A stretch of DNA of 64,000 nucleotides, from the NCBI GenBank assembly GCA_023627715.1, contig JAMAHW010000008.1:310001-374000 (forward strand), in the 5' to 3' direction. Made by a program: the position numbers and the translations under genes. Of this stretch, positions 23,383 to 34,389 are shown piece after piece. The notes under the pieces were generated by a model. That model was not told the DNA's origin. It saw only the letters and a list, made by a program, of their open reading frames with translations, and searched no databases. The DNA comes from Periconia sp. R9002 (Eukaryota; Ascomycota; Dothideomycetes; Pleosporales; Periconiaceae). Numbering within the stretch: the first letter of the stretch is position 1; the number at the start of each line of letters is the position of its first letter.

Positions 23383-24297
23383 GCTGCGGCTTAGAGATGG
23401 GAATACAAAGCACGAAAGAGAAGCAATGTGCAGAAGAGGGGCGGCAAAGGGTTGAAGACATGTTGGGTGGGCTTAAATGCGAAGAGCAACGCGTTCCGAC
23501 GAGCGTTCCGAGTTCGGGTCTGCCACCCACGCCAGCACACATGACCGGCCAGAGGGAAGCATCACATCGTAAACCATCTGAACCAATCAAGCCACACACA
23601 TGTCGAGCATACATGAAAACGGCGAGAGTTGCATCATGCTGGGGGGCGACTTTGCATTCGCTAGTAGCGGCTATGCAGGGCACACAAAGGAACCGAGACC
23701 TTCTCCAGAACGTGGATTATTTGTGGGGGACGGCGAGCCTATCAGGACAAAACGAGCATCCTCGTGGTAAGAGAGGCTTGGTGTTGAGGTTTACAAGTCT
23801 CCAGCCTTGTAGAGCCCTGTCGTGTTCGTCGTTGGCGTGACGGACCAATCGGAGCCGCCAGGGGGCGGGCGTGCAACAACCACGCCTCCAGGAGACGTCG
23901 CACGCAGGGTCCTCTTTATTAGATGAGGCCCGGTTCTGGTAGTAAAGTAATAAGTTGCACTGCAGTCTCCAAACCCCTCACCCATTGATTCTCACCAGTG
24001 CCGATCCACTATTGCTTAACCTTCATCTATCGCTAATCAAAACCTGCCTCCAAATGAACCGGCATACCTGCTGGCTAGATAGGTACCTACATACCTAGCT
24101 TGACCCTTTGAATTGCATAAGTGTTGAGCGAAGAGATACGTGCGTGGGGGACTTGTCATTGATCTGGAGGCATTCGGGACTACCTAGATTGTAGAATACC
24201 TCTCTTCTATTTAATGTTACAGGCGCGCTATGGTTAGTTACCTGACCACAAGTAACCGCGCACACATGCAAAAACCCCCCTCTGTGCTGACTCCGCA
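23383..24297. other. Intergenic, BTA1 upstream region
   Basis: 915 nt holding the BTA1 promoter and the 3' UTR of Rpt5. The minus-strand open frame that extends BTA1 exon 2 upstream past 23382 has no splice or ATG support as an alternative N-terminus. Nothing else was seen. Confidence 0.5.
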
Positions 24298-25843
24298 TTA
24301 CGCGTAGAAGTTGACCGTATCCTTCTTCTTGGCCTACAAGCTTGTCAGAAATGCTAAGTGTGAACTCGTGATTGCCTTTGCTTACCTGAACTTCGGCAAT
24401 CGCGTCAACGTAATGCTCGTGACTGATCTTCTGCTGCCCTGATCGAAGAGCAATCATACCCGCTTCCACACACACTGCCTTCAGCTGTGCGCCACCAAAC
24501 TCATCAGTGCTACGTGCCAGCTCGGGCCAGTTCACCCCATCATCCACCGTCATCTTCCGAGAGTGGATGCGGAGAATTTGTGCTCGAGCCTCCTCATTTG
24601 GCAGAGGGAACTCAATCTTCCTGTCCAATCGACCCGAACGAAGCAATGCAGGGTCCAAAACATCCACACGGTTGGTTGCCGCCAGCACCTTGACACGGTC
24701 GTCGGATGCGAAACCGTCGAGTTGGTTGAGAAGCTCCAACATCGTTCGCTGCACTTCTCGATCACCAGACTTCTCAGAGTCAAAACGCTTCGTTCCTACG
24801 GCATCCAACTCGTCGATGAAAATAATCGAAGGTGCCTTTTCTTTTGCCAAAGCAAAGCAGTCCCGCACAAGCTTCGCTCCATCTCCAATGAACATCTGTA
24901 CAAGTTGTGGCCCGGCTAACTTGAGGAAGGTAGCATCCGTTTGTGCTGCGCAGGCTCGGGCTAACAGTGTCTTTCCGGTTCCTGGAGGACCGTACATCAG
25001 GGCACCTGGGGATGCAAAGTCAGCAGTAACCTGTGTGTAGAATGCAGCTTAGACCTACCCTTGGGAGCTTTTATGCCGATCTTTTTGAAGCGCTCGGCCT
25101 CCTTCATTGGCCAAACAACGGCCTCCACTAGCTCCTCGATCTGTTTATCCAATCCACCAACATCCGTGTACTGTTCCGTGGGTTTTTCGTCAACCTCCAT
25201 GGCCTTCACTCTGCTATCGTACTCCGCAGGTAATGTGTCAAGGACTAGATATGAATCCTTATTCACTCCAATGAGGTCGCCTGGCTTCAACTTTTCGTGA
25301 TCAACAAGGCCAATCAACGGAAGGAAGATGGTTTGCCGTGTTGACGTCTTGATGACCGCCGACTTTCCTACACGGGTAGCATCCAAATCGATGTTGGCAC
25401 CTTCCTCAGCAGCCTCCGCCGTGACATCGAGGTCTAGTATTTCCACGACGTTACCGACGAGATATGGGAGTTGCCTGCGTAGATTAGTAAGAGTCAAATT
25501 GAAGGCCGCCACACACACCACCCAAGGCGGGGTTGGGTTGGAGTAGAGCAAGCACATACCTGTTGTTCTCAATCTTTTCCAGATTGTCCCTAATTTTCTC
25601 GTTCATCGCATTTTTCTCATGTGTAAGACGCTGCCACTCGCTCTTCATGATCCGCATGTCGTTCTCCAATAGCCGCTTCCGTGCGACGATGTCTCGTGTG
25701 CCTAGATTCAGAATTTCCTCGTCAAGAACATCCTCCTCGGGTTCGGCATCTTTCATTTCGGCGTCTCCATCCTTCTTCTTTTCGTCCTTCTTATCCTCCT
25801 TCTGCTCGCGCTCGATGTCATCGAGGTCCTCCAGCGTCGACAT
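24298..25843 (-). CDS. RPT5: 26S proteasome ATPase Rpt5
   Basis: One of the six AAA+ ATPases of the 19S base that unfold substrates and open the 20S gate, in nucleus and cytosol. Four exons (25560-25843, 25059-25474, 24386-25005, 24298-24333) give 451 aa. The start [11 protein letters not shown] is chosen over an upstream in-frame extension to 26008 because it matches the family. The protein has an N-terminal coiled coil (about 55-95), an OB-fold region ([16 protein letters not shown]), Walker A GPPGTGKT near residue 240, Walker [10 protein letters not shown], and the arginine-finger region [13 protein letters not shown]. It ends in NFYA, i.e. the hydrophobic-Tyr-x (HbYX) tail that docks into the 20S alpha ring. 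That tail sits on a separate 36-nt last exon. Confidence 0.97.
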
Positions 25844-26516
25844 GGTGGCGGGGGTTGTGTGAGGGCGAGGTGACGAACTACAAGTCCGGAGTCGGAGTAC
25901 TAATGATGGGGTTCGTCGAAAGTATTTGCCGGTGATATAGGTGGTGGGTAAGAGGCGGGGAGATGAAGGCGTAGAGCTGTTTGGAGGCAGCTTTGGGATT
26001 ACGAACATGTAATGAAGTAGCTAGCTTGTCGGGATTTAGCGACCGCCGACGTCTTGGCGCTTCTGGTCGCTACCATGGCGGACGCGCCTGCCATTGGCCA
26101 TTCCTTGAGCGCTGCGACAGATCTTGTTGTTCAATTTGAAGAAAGTCTTAATGTTCATGCAGTAAAATGCATGGGAATAGTTACTGAATATTTAACAGCG
26201 GGGTTTTGGGCCATATGACGACGAGCGTCTACATACTATCAATCTTGGTACGAGTAATACACCGTGTCGCGAGCCAGACATTTCATTGATTGGTCATTTG
26301 GCCTCCCTACGTACATCGGCTCTGGATGGATGGCACATGTTAGAGGCGACCGAAGAGCCGAGTACTCCTAGTGCATGTAGTTCCGACGTTCTTTGGTCGG
26401 CCGAATTGTGGGGAACGCGCATATTCCACGTCCTCATCAAGTTCTATTTTTCACAACATCCCCTTGATAAGTAACTTTAATTAAAAATTTCCATATAAAC
26501 ACTCAAACAATTCTAA
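25844..26516. other. Intergenic, Rpt5 promoter and tRNA upstream region
   Basis: No gene was seen. The last 60 nt before the tRNA are strongly AT-rich, as is common upstream of Pol III genes. Confidence 0.5.
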
Positions 26517-26604
26517 GGCTGCCTGGCCTAATGGTAAGGCGCTACTTTCCGGTTAACAATTGTGACCCTGGTAGAGATTGCAGGTTCGAGTCCTGCGGCA
26601 GTCG
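26517..26604 (+). tRNA. tRNA-Arg(CCG) with 16-nt intron
   Basis: It folds as a complete cloverleaf: a 7-bp acceptor (GGCTGCC with GGCAGTC, one G-U pair), a D arm with a GCC/GGC stem, and an anticodon stem CTACT/GGTAG. The T arm is GCAGG-TTCGAGT-CCTGC. The A box (TGGCCTAATGG) and B box (GGTTCGAGTCC) are perfect matches. The loop reads TTCCGG before a 16-nt intron (TTAACAATTGTGACCC) at the canonical position after base 37, giving anticodon CCG, which reads codon CGG. The mature length is 72 nt with discriminator G. A T-run follows within 12 nt as terminator. Confidence 0.93.
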
Positions 26605-26688
26605 ATTTCATTTTTGGTCTTGAACGGATGTTTTTGATTTTTTTGGTGGTGCGGGCCATCCATCCATCCGGCGGGTAGGCTTGCCATA

Positions 26689-26741
26689 CAAAGTGGGAGA
26701 CATGTGGAACTGACGCAGTGGGCCATCCATACCAGGGCCAT
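26689..26741 (+). repeat. Left inverted arm of the foldback element
   Basis: Pairs with 26864-26915. The shared core is GTGGGAGACATGTGGAACTG, then one mismatch, then CGCAGTGGGCCATC. After four bases with three mismatches the match resumes at CCAGGGCCAT. Confidence 0.85.
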
Positions 26742-26863
26742 GAAAACTGATAGAAATCTATGTAAGCTGTTATTTTGCCAAATGTTTCACTTTCCTTACC
26801 TATTAGAAGGTAGTTGGCTAGTAAAATCTTCTAAAAATTTCGTACATAATTCAATGCGATTCG

Positions 26864-26915
26864 ATGGCCCTGGCCTAGATGGCCCACTGCGCCAGTTCCA
26901 CATGTCTCCCACTTG
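26864..26915 (-). repeat. Right inverted arm of the foldback element
   Basis: Reverse complement of the left arm, with about four mismatches and one single-base deletion. Confidence 0.85.
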
Positions 26916-27339
26916 TACCACACAGAGACCTGAGAGCGCTAGCCTTATAGGCATTTCGGGAAAGCCTCAGCCGACATCGACAACCCCGCCTACTTGGAGC
27001 TTCGAGAATCGTGATCAGGAGGAAGAGCTACTCACACACGGACAATCTGACCAAAAATCATCAGAGTCCCATTGTATGACTTTGTTTGCTTGTACAACAT
27101 CTTAATTGAATCACTCACTCGCCCACTTGCAAGCAGATAATGGCTGTCAGAGTCCTCAGCTATGTCTATCGAGGAAGATATTGCTGGTGAGGCTTTCGGT
27201 ACACGTACACCTGGTACATCAGTACTAATACTTGGATCGTTCCAGTCGCAACACACCTATCCCTCTCAAATCAAAGGCAGTTAATTCACGGGGAGTTAAT
27301 AATTACACACCCATCTCCCATGCTCGTTCATATATACAC

Positions 27340-28799
27340 ATGCCCAGAAGAGCCCAGGATGCACCGGAAATTGGCTTGAAGACAAATGTCAACAAAGTCA
27401 CTGCTGGTACGAAAGAAATGTCAGTACTCATTCATCAGTGGGCTGCTTAATTCCTCATGAGATCTGCTTATTGATATTTGTTGCTAGACCCAACATATGG
27501 CTCAGGTATGCTCCTATGAAGCGCACATGGCACGTCTAGGAGGACTGTTGTCTGATTTGCCCAGGGACAACTGCCAATGTACAACCTGCGTTCATGACGC
27601 TACCAAACAACGTCTGTTGGACACATTTTCGGTACGATGGAAATATACGTCTGAGCGGAAAACGACTTACTCACACTCACTAGATACCCAAGGATATTGC
27701 CATTAGCAATTGCTCGGAAACTGGGGAAGTAATCAATATCCAATGTCAGCTTTCCCCCCTCTCTCTCAAATTTACATCACAGAGACTGAACTTCTCAAGG
27801 GAGCGACGGCCATGAGAGCCAATACTCAAAGGAGTTCCTAGAGAATGCGGCCAGCACTTTTGAAGAACGCGCCATCATACGTCAAGGCATCACAGAGTAT
27901 GCTATGTTCTCTACTTAGTTTCAATCTGCCAGCAAGCTCATGATCAAATATCCAGGCTAGAACTCTGGGGGTCCGAGATTGCTAAAAACCCTCCTCGCGT
28001 GACGTACACTCAAACTGGAGACACGCAAAGTCTAATCACGGACCTGTTAACACGCATTCGCAAATACGGCTTCTGCTACATAGTCGACGCCCCTGCCACG
28101 CCGGAAGCTACGGAACAGATTCTGCGCAGCATCTCCTTCATTCGCGAGACACACTACGGCGGCTTCTACGACTTCACGGCTGACCTTGCTTCCAAAGATA
28201 CGGCATACACGAATATAGCTCTCGAGGCGCACACGGATACGACCTATTTCTCCGACCCGGCCGGCCTACAAGCTTTCCACTTACTTGAGCATAGCGAAGG
28301 AGAGGGCGGCGCGAGTCTATTGGTTGATGGCTTCAAAGTGGCTGCGGACCTGCTGGCTGAAGATCCCGAGGCTTACGGAATTTTGGCCTCAACCAATGTG
28401 CATTCACATGCATCTGGAAATGAAGGAATCTCCATCCAACCGTATCGTGGATTCCCTGTTTTTCAGCATGATGCTGCGACCGGTGTTCCTCTGCAGGTGA
28501 GGTGGAACTCCTCGGACCGTGCGGGCCTGGAGTTGCCTGTTGATCATGTGCAAAACTGGTATGATGCAGCTCGGAAATGGGACGCGCTTTTGAAGAAGGA
28601 GGAGAACGAGTATTGGGAGCAATTGAAACCAGGCAAGATCCTGGTGTTTGACAACTGGAGGGTGTTACATGGCAGGAGTGCGTTCACGGGCAAGCGAAGA
28701 ATCTGTGGAGGTTATATCAATCGCGATGATTGGATATCCAGATTCAAGATGGGATACTTTGGCAAAGACCAAATTCTGGAGCGGCTGGCGTCTGGCTGA
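27340..28799 (+). CDS. Trimethyllysine dioxygenase (carnitine biosynthesis)
   Basis: A Fe(II)/2-oxoglutarate enzyme that hydroxylates N6-trimethyllysine, the first step of carnitine synthesis. Six exons close in frame to 388 aa: 27340-27419, 27488-27505, 27565-27631, 27684-27744, 27800-27896 and 27956-28799. The N-terminal domain keeps NIWLRDNCQCTTCVHDATKQR with its Cys cluster. The catalytic domain has SFIRETHYGGFYDFTADLAS, the HxD pair in LEAHTDTTYF and the distal His in NWRVLHGRSAFTG, ending CGGYINRDDWISRF. The conserved catalytic region distinguishes it from generic TauD enzymes. The start is the first in-frame ATG (MPRRAQDAP). It leaves no mitochondrial presequence, so either the enzyme is cytosolic here or a 5' exon was missed. 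Exon 2 is only 18 nt. Confidence 0.9.
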
Positions 28800-28944
28800 T
28801 GGAAACACTTACTATTGGCGTACACAGCGCTTGGTCGCAACCAAAGAAAAAGCATGTTGGTACATTTGTCTGAGTAGCCGCTTATATACACCTCTCTAGA
28901 CCTGAACAAAAAAAACCATTTCATTTTATCCTGTGCATACCCAC

Positions 28945-29686
28945 TTATTTGTTCTTCTCCGCCTCCAGCTCCAACTCGGCTTGCCTATAGTACTTCGCCG
29001 TGTCCACGCCGTGGTAAGGGTGGTTCACGAAGTTGGGAAACAAAATAACGTGAGAGAAGGTAGATGCATATCGGGTTTGCCTGTGGGCAACACCTTGCAT
29101 GTACTCCGACATTTCGGAAACGCCATAGAGGGGCTCGCCTTTCTTGACTTTGTCGACCATTTCCCGCATGTCCATATCCACCTCGCGGCGGTTCTCACGC
29201 GCACCATAGAACCGTGCTGCAGGGTTATATTAGTACCAAAGGCATGCTCTAAGCGGGGGAGTGGTTGCAGGCGTTCGTACAGCATGATCTTGAGTAGACA
29301 AAGATGAAAGCGCCCGTGAGACCTATAGTTCCCGAGAAACGCATAACAGGCGCAAAGCCACCCTTTCCAACAAATGAGGGCGAGACCTTCTCCCAGTACA
29401 TCATCAATGCAGGACTGATGGCTCCAACAGCAGCACCAGTGAGCCAATCAGAGGGACGAGCATAACGTATAACGCGTGAAATGTGCCTTGAGCTATCGTT
29501 AGTGTTCGCATGGGACCGAAGAGTGGTGGTAGGGCGTACGGGTCATTGTCGATGAGCTGGTGAAAGTTAGCGAAGTAGCACTTGTACATGAGGATTCCAA
29601 TGCCAATTGCATACAGGATATTCTCCAGTGGGTTGCTTGTCTGCAATCAGAGGCGCCGAGGGCCTTTCCTGGGTGGTTTGAGACAT
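28945..29686 (-). CDS. NADH:ubiquinone oxidoreductase (complex I) 21 kDa subunit
   Basis: A fungal accessory subunit of mitochondrial complex I with the paired N- and C-terminal domains of the 20.9/21 kDa family. Exons 29615-29686, 29540-29556, 29281-29486 and 28945-29216 give 188 aa. The signature YPLIDNDPHISRVIRYARPS spans the 17-nt second exon. Two membrane segments follow (AAVGAISPALMMYW and FSGTIGLTGAFIFVYSRS). The C-terminal hallmark is FYGARENRREVDMDMREM, then PLYGVSEMSEYMQGVAHRQ and NHPYHGVDTAKYY. It is divergent from the Aquarius gene, with 248 bp between starts. The N-terminus is Gln/Thr-rich without a classical presequence, which is usual for inner-membrane accessory subunits. Confidence 0.93.
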
Positions 29687-29934
29687 GGCGTCGTGGTGAG
29701 GGGCGTCTTGCTACCGTCAATGGGTGCGCTGGGTAACGGGACGACGTGAGGTTGAGCGGCAGGTGCCGCTCGCTGGTGGGTCCAAGCTTTGTGCATGGAG
29801 CTAGCAACTTTCTAGCTTGGCGCCCTCTGTTGTTACTCTTTGCAACTTGAGATGCGACAACAAGTGAGTGCGCCCGCCACTCGCTGCGCCGCCTACAGCT
29901 CACAAACCGAATTCTAGAAAGAGAAGGGCTGGAC

Positions 29935-32900
29935 ATGGAGGACCGTACGGTATCTCGAGCCGACGGCGCTCAGAGCGCAGGAGACGCGCCCCCGACTCAT
30001 GAATTGAGCATACACACACGTCCGACCGTGGCCGACTTACACGGAGAGAACCATTTCGCACAAGTTGCAAGAAGCAACTGGCTTGGGGGGAGTCAGGCGC
30101 AAAAGGCTCGCCCCGAAGTGATCAAAAAGGAGTTATGGGACGAGTTGGAAAAGATTGATTTTGCATACCCGTCTTTGCTCGTGTTGGAGAATCTGCAGCT
30201 GCTCGAGAGATACCTATGGCCTACATTCACCGAAGATGCATCTAATTATCACCATTTGCTACTGGCTCTTATGATCAATGTAAAAAGGAGGGAGAACCTG
30301 CCGTCGTGGGGTAGGTGCTCTCACTCTGAGCTTCATGGTAACGCGCTGACAACTACTGTAGAACATTTTGCGACAAAACCCTCCGAGTTTTCTGCCTTTT
30401 TCCGCCGCATTCTTTCCATGAGTATAGACTCCTCGCAACCTATCAAAATTCGAACCCAACTTGTTTCTTTCGTCATCGGCGCATTTCAATCTTTGGACAG
30501 TGGGTTGGTGCGCAAGGAATGCGCTCCATTAGTGGGAATATCGATATGGCACAATTTGCATTCCGAAACAGTGCGAGAAAAAAAATTCGAGAACCATCCA
30601 ATGCTGAAAAAGGCTTGGAGAGCGGCGCTTAAGCGTTTCGATGCTGGAGACGAGGTTATCCAAGCCCGGCTACGATTTGAGCGGTCATGGCTATATACGC
30701 TCTTGTCCGACTTTGTCAATCTTCTCTACAACGTCAATTCCCGCCAGGATATGCAGGACAATTTGGTTTACTGTGAACGCTTTGTAGAATTTCTTACCGA
30801 TCTGCAAAGCCAACTGCCAACGAGGAGATATGTCAACACGCTACTGCGCGATCTTAATATATTGCCAGCCATTAGCCTGTCGCCGATATATACAGAGGAA
30901 AGCAATGGACTATTCCGGGACCTGGTCGTTCTTCTCAGCCATTTCACATATTTTCCAATCGAGGATCAAACCGGAAAGCAACTCTCGAAGCTCGAATACG
31001 ACCAGGAACATTATGATGTGCTTGCGAAGCTGCAAAGAGTCGGGTATGCGAACTTTGGGGAGAAATTGCAGCTCCTGGCTCTAGCCAACTATGGAAGTAT
31101 CGGAAAAAGAAATGAACTGGAGAATCACATTCGAACTTTGGATGACCAGGAACTGATCCAACTATGCTCTTTGATGGGGTTGAGGACTGAGTACCCTCAG
31201 TCTTCGTTCTTGGTTCAGGATCGAGCCTTTCATACCGAAGTGTTATTTGCTCTGGTTGAATACAAGCCTATGTTCAAGGACGTCGTGCGCGAGATGGATA
31301 TTCTACCCACGGAGAAGATATTGTATGAGACTACGTTCCTCCGCAATGAGTCTTACAACGGATCCCGGCCATTGGCGATACCGAAACTCAATCTTCAATA
31401 CCTAACCATGGGAGACTTTTTATGGAGATCTTTCGTCCTGTATCGAGCCGAGTCACTTTATGGTATTCGCAAAGATATGGAAGATGTTGCAAAAAGAGTT
31501 CAGCCTCGTGGGAAAGGTGCCAGTACTGTGTGTAAGGGTTTTTCACGAATGTCAATACCCATATCAAACCCTGGTATCGTCGATGTGGCCCCGTCATTAG
31601 TTGGCGAAGAACATCCGGCGTATGTTCGTGCAGAGATCATATTGGATGTTAGTAGGCTTCAGTACCCTGTGCGACGGGAATGGGAGTCGCTCAAGCCTGA
31701 CGATGTGGTGTTTCTGCTAGCCGTTGAAGAGCCGGATGAAATGCCAACACACAATGGCACTGATCAGTCGAACAGTGGTGAATATCATGGGATTCGCAAA
31801 CTTAGAAGCGCCTCTGTGGTACAGATCCAGGACGAAAACGGTCGACCCCTTCGAGACCAGCCTCCCGTAGACGGGATGCCGCCACGGGCTCGACAACGAA
31901 GACTTGTTGTGCACATTGATGCTAAGCAGTATCAAGAGGATATGGATCGCGTCAGTCAAGGTCGACCCAACATTTACGAACAAATTAACCTTGTCGTGCG
32001 TCGACGGGGCAGGGAAAACAACTTCCGCCCCATTCTTGAGTCCATTCGCCGCCTTACGCTCTCCGATATCCCCGCACCTTCGTGGCTGCAGGAAGTCTTC
32101 CTCGGATATGGCGACCCGTCTTCTGCAAACTACACACGACTTCCTAACCGCCTGGATTCGATAGACTTTCGTGATACCTTCTTAGACTGGCAACACCTGA
32201 TCGAGTCCCTGCCTGGAAAATCTATCGAACCCCATGAAGAAGCACAGGCTTCCTTTGGACCACCCTATGTCCTGCAGTTCCCCGCAGTAGGCGAAGCTAA
32301 ACCGGTACCTGCTCGACCATCGAAGAAGCGGCGGCGCGACCAAGTCGAGGTCGTGCAGCCTGCGCATGAATCGATACATGTTTCAACTTACAAGCCTCCA
32401 AACATGGGCCCATACCCTGCAGATGCACCCAAGCTGAACAGCGTCAGGTTTACCCCTGCTCAGATCGAAGCAATCACATCTGGCTCGCAGCCTGGCCTGA
32501 CTGTGGTGGTCGGCCCACCTGGCACTGGCAAGACCGACGTTGCGACCCAAATCATATCCAATATATACCATAACTTCCCGGACCAACGGACCCTCTTGGT
32601 TGCGCACAGTAATCAAGCACTTAACCAACTTTTCCAGAAGATCGTGGCGCTCGACATTGACGAGCGCCACCTCCTGCGCCTGGGTCATGGCGAGGAGGGG
32701 CTTGAGACTGAGGCGAGTTACAGCAAGCACGGGCGAGTAGAGTCCTTTTTGGAGAGAGGTACATACTATCTTTCTGAAGTAGACCGTCTGGCAAAGAACT
32801 TTGGGGCACCAGGAGCCCATGGATCTTCTTGTGAGACTGCAGATTACTTCAACCTCGTCTATGTGAAACCGGCTTGGACGCAATATTGGGACAACGTCAC

Positions 32901-34389
32901 TTCACCAGATTCCAGCATCGACCAGATTATTGCTGAATTTCCTTTCAAGCAATACTTCGCGAATGCGCCTCAACCTCTCTTCCCACCTGGTGCAGACAAA
33001 GCACAACTTGCCGAAATCGCCCAGGGCTGTTACCGCCATGTTGAGAAAATCTTTACGGAGCTCGAGGACATCCGTCCCTTTGAGATCCTGCGAAATCCAC
33101 GTGATAAGGCCAATTATCTTCTTGTGAAAGAAGCACGCATTATCGCAATGACTTCAACTCATGCCGCTATGCGAAGACAGGAGATAGCCTCCCTAGGCTT
33201 TCATTATGATAACGTAATCATGGAAGAAGCAGCCCAAATCACCGAAATCGAGAACTTCATCCCCCTTGCGCTGCAGAATCCGCAAAACGGAGAGCTTCCT
33301 CTGCAGCGAATTGTTCTATGTGGAGATCATCTGCAGAACTCACCCATTATTCAAAATCTGGCTTTCAGGCAGTACGCTAACCTCGAACAATCACTCTTCC
33401 TGCGGCTTGTCAGACTGGGAGTGCCGACGATAATGCTTGACAAGCAAGGTCGTGCTCGCCCTTCGATCGCAGAACTTTACAAGTGGCGCTACTCGAATTT
33501 CGGCAATTTGCCCTCCGTCACCACGTTGCCTGAGTTCACAACTGCAAATCCAGGGTTCAAGTTTGATTACCAGTTCATCGATGTGCCTGACTACAAGGGT
33601 AAAGGCGAAATGGAACCTACCCCACATTTCATCCAAAATCTGGGCGAGGCAGAATATACGGTAGCACTGTACATGTACATGCGATTACTCGGCTATCCGG
33701 CGCACAAGATCTCAATCTTGACAACGTATGCGGGCCAACGGGCGCTTATAAAAGATGTACTGAACCACAGATGCAAAGGAGATCCCATGATCAACAGACT
33801 ATTCGGTTTGCCCCGCATAGTCGCAACGGTGGACAAGTATCAGGGCGAACAAAACGATTGTATGTTCTTCTCCTCCCTCGTTTTATACAAAACAATGAGA
33901 ATATCTTACTAACACCCACTAGATGTACTCCTCTCCCTTGTACGTACTCGCTCCATCGGTTATCTCCGCGACGTCCGCCGTTTGACCGTTGCACTCTCCC
34001 GCGCACGTCTCGGTCTCTACATCTTAGGTCGCGCCTCGGTCTTCTCTTCATGCTTCGAGCTCAAACCCGCTTTTGACCTACTCCTCTCGCGCCCGACAAA
34101 GCTCGCCCTTGTAACCGATGAGCTCTACACGCGCCCTTCCTCTCGTTCACGTGCATTGGCCGATGTCGTCGAGGAAGGAAGAGAAGCTGTCATGGAAGGT
34201 GTTGAGCATCTTGGCAAGTATGTGTACGAGATGACTCAGGCTAAGCGAGAAGCGTTGAAAAATGGTGAGCAAGTGGTCAGGGACGTCGATATGATAGCGA
34301 ATGGAGATGATGAGGGTGGGGTGATCATGGGAGAGGATGATGACGAGGAAGCAGATCGTGAAGAGAACGTCGTGCTGCCTGATATCTAA
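29935..34389 (+). CDS. Aquarius/Cwf11 spliceosomal RNA helicase
   Basis: A SF1 helicase of the spliceosome that binds the intron upstream of the branch site. Exons 29935-30310, 30362-33859 and 33923-34389 give 1446 aa. An N-terminal armadillo-like region (WDELEKIDFAYPSLLVLENLQ ends the first block) precedes the RecA domains. Motifs visible: Walker [17 protein letters not shown] near residue 845, motif II IMEEAAQ (EEAAQ in place of DEAD), motif III GDHLQNSPII, and motifs IV-VI including LDKQGRARPSIAELYKWRY, VDKYQGEQND and LTVALSRARLGLYILG. Motif III has Asn-Ser where Leu-Pro is usual in the family, which may be a lineage change. Intron 1 is 51 nt, in frame and stop-free; the join restores SWEHFATKP. 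The acidic C-terminus is low-complexity. Confidence 0.95.

Larger units (their letters stand above)
26687..26917. mobile_element. MITE-like foldback element with TA ends
   Basis: Two inverted arms of about 52 bp (26689-26741 and 26864-26915) are about 90% identical and flank a 122-bp AT-rich non-coding core. Each arm is bordered outside by TA, consistent with the TA target duplication of Tc1/mariner-type transposons. The terminal sequence is CAAAGTGGGAGACATGTGG on the left and its complement, lacking one A, on the right. There is no transposase, so it would be a non-autonomous element. It lies 82 bp past the tRNA. Confidence 0.75.

Noticed and set aside
25844..26008. Upstream in-frame extension of Rpt5
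   Set aside because: The added 55 residues do not resemble Rpt5, whose family normally starts near MSTLEDLDD; the upstream part is probably the leader.
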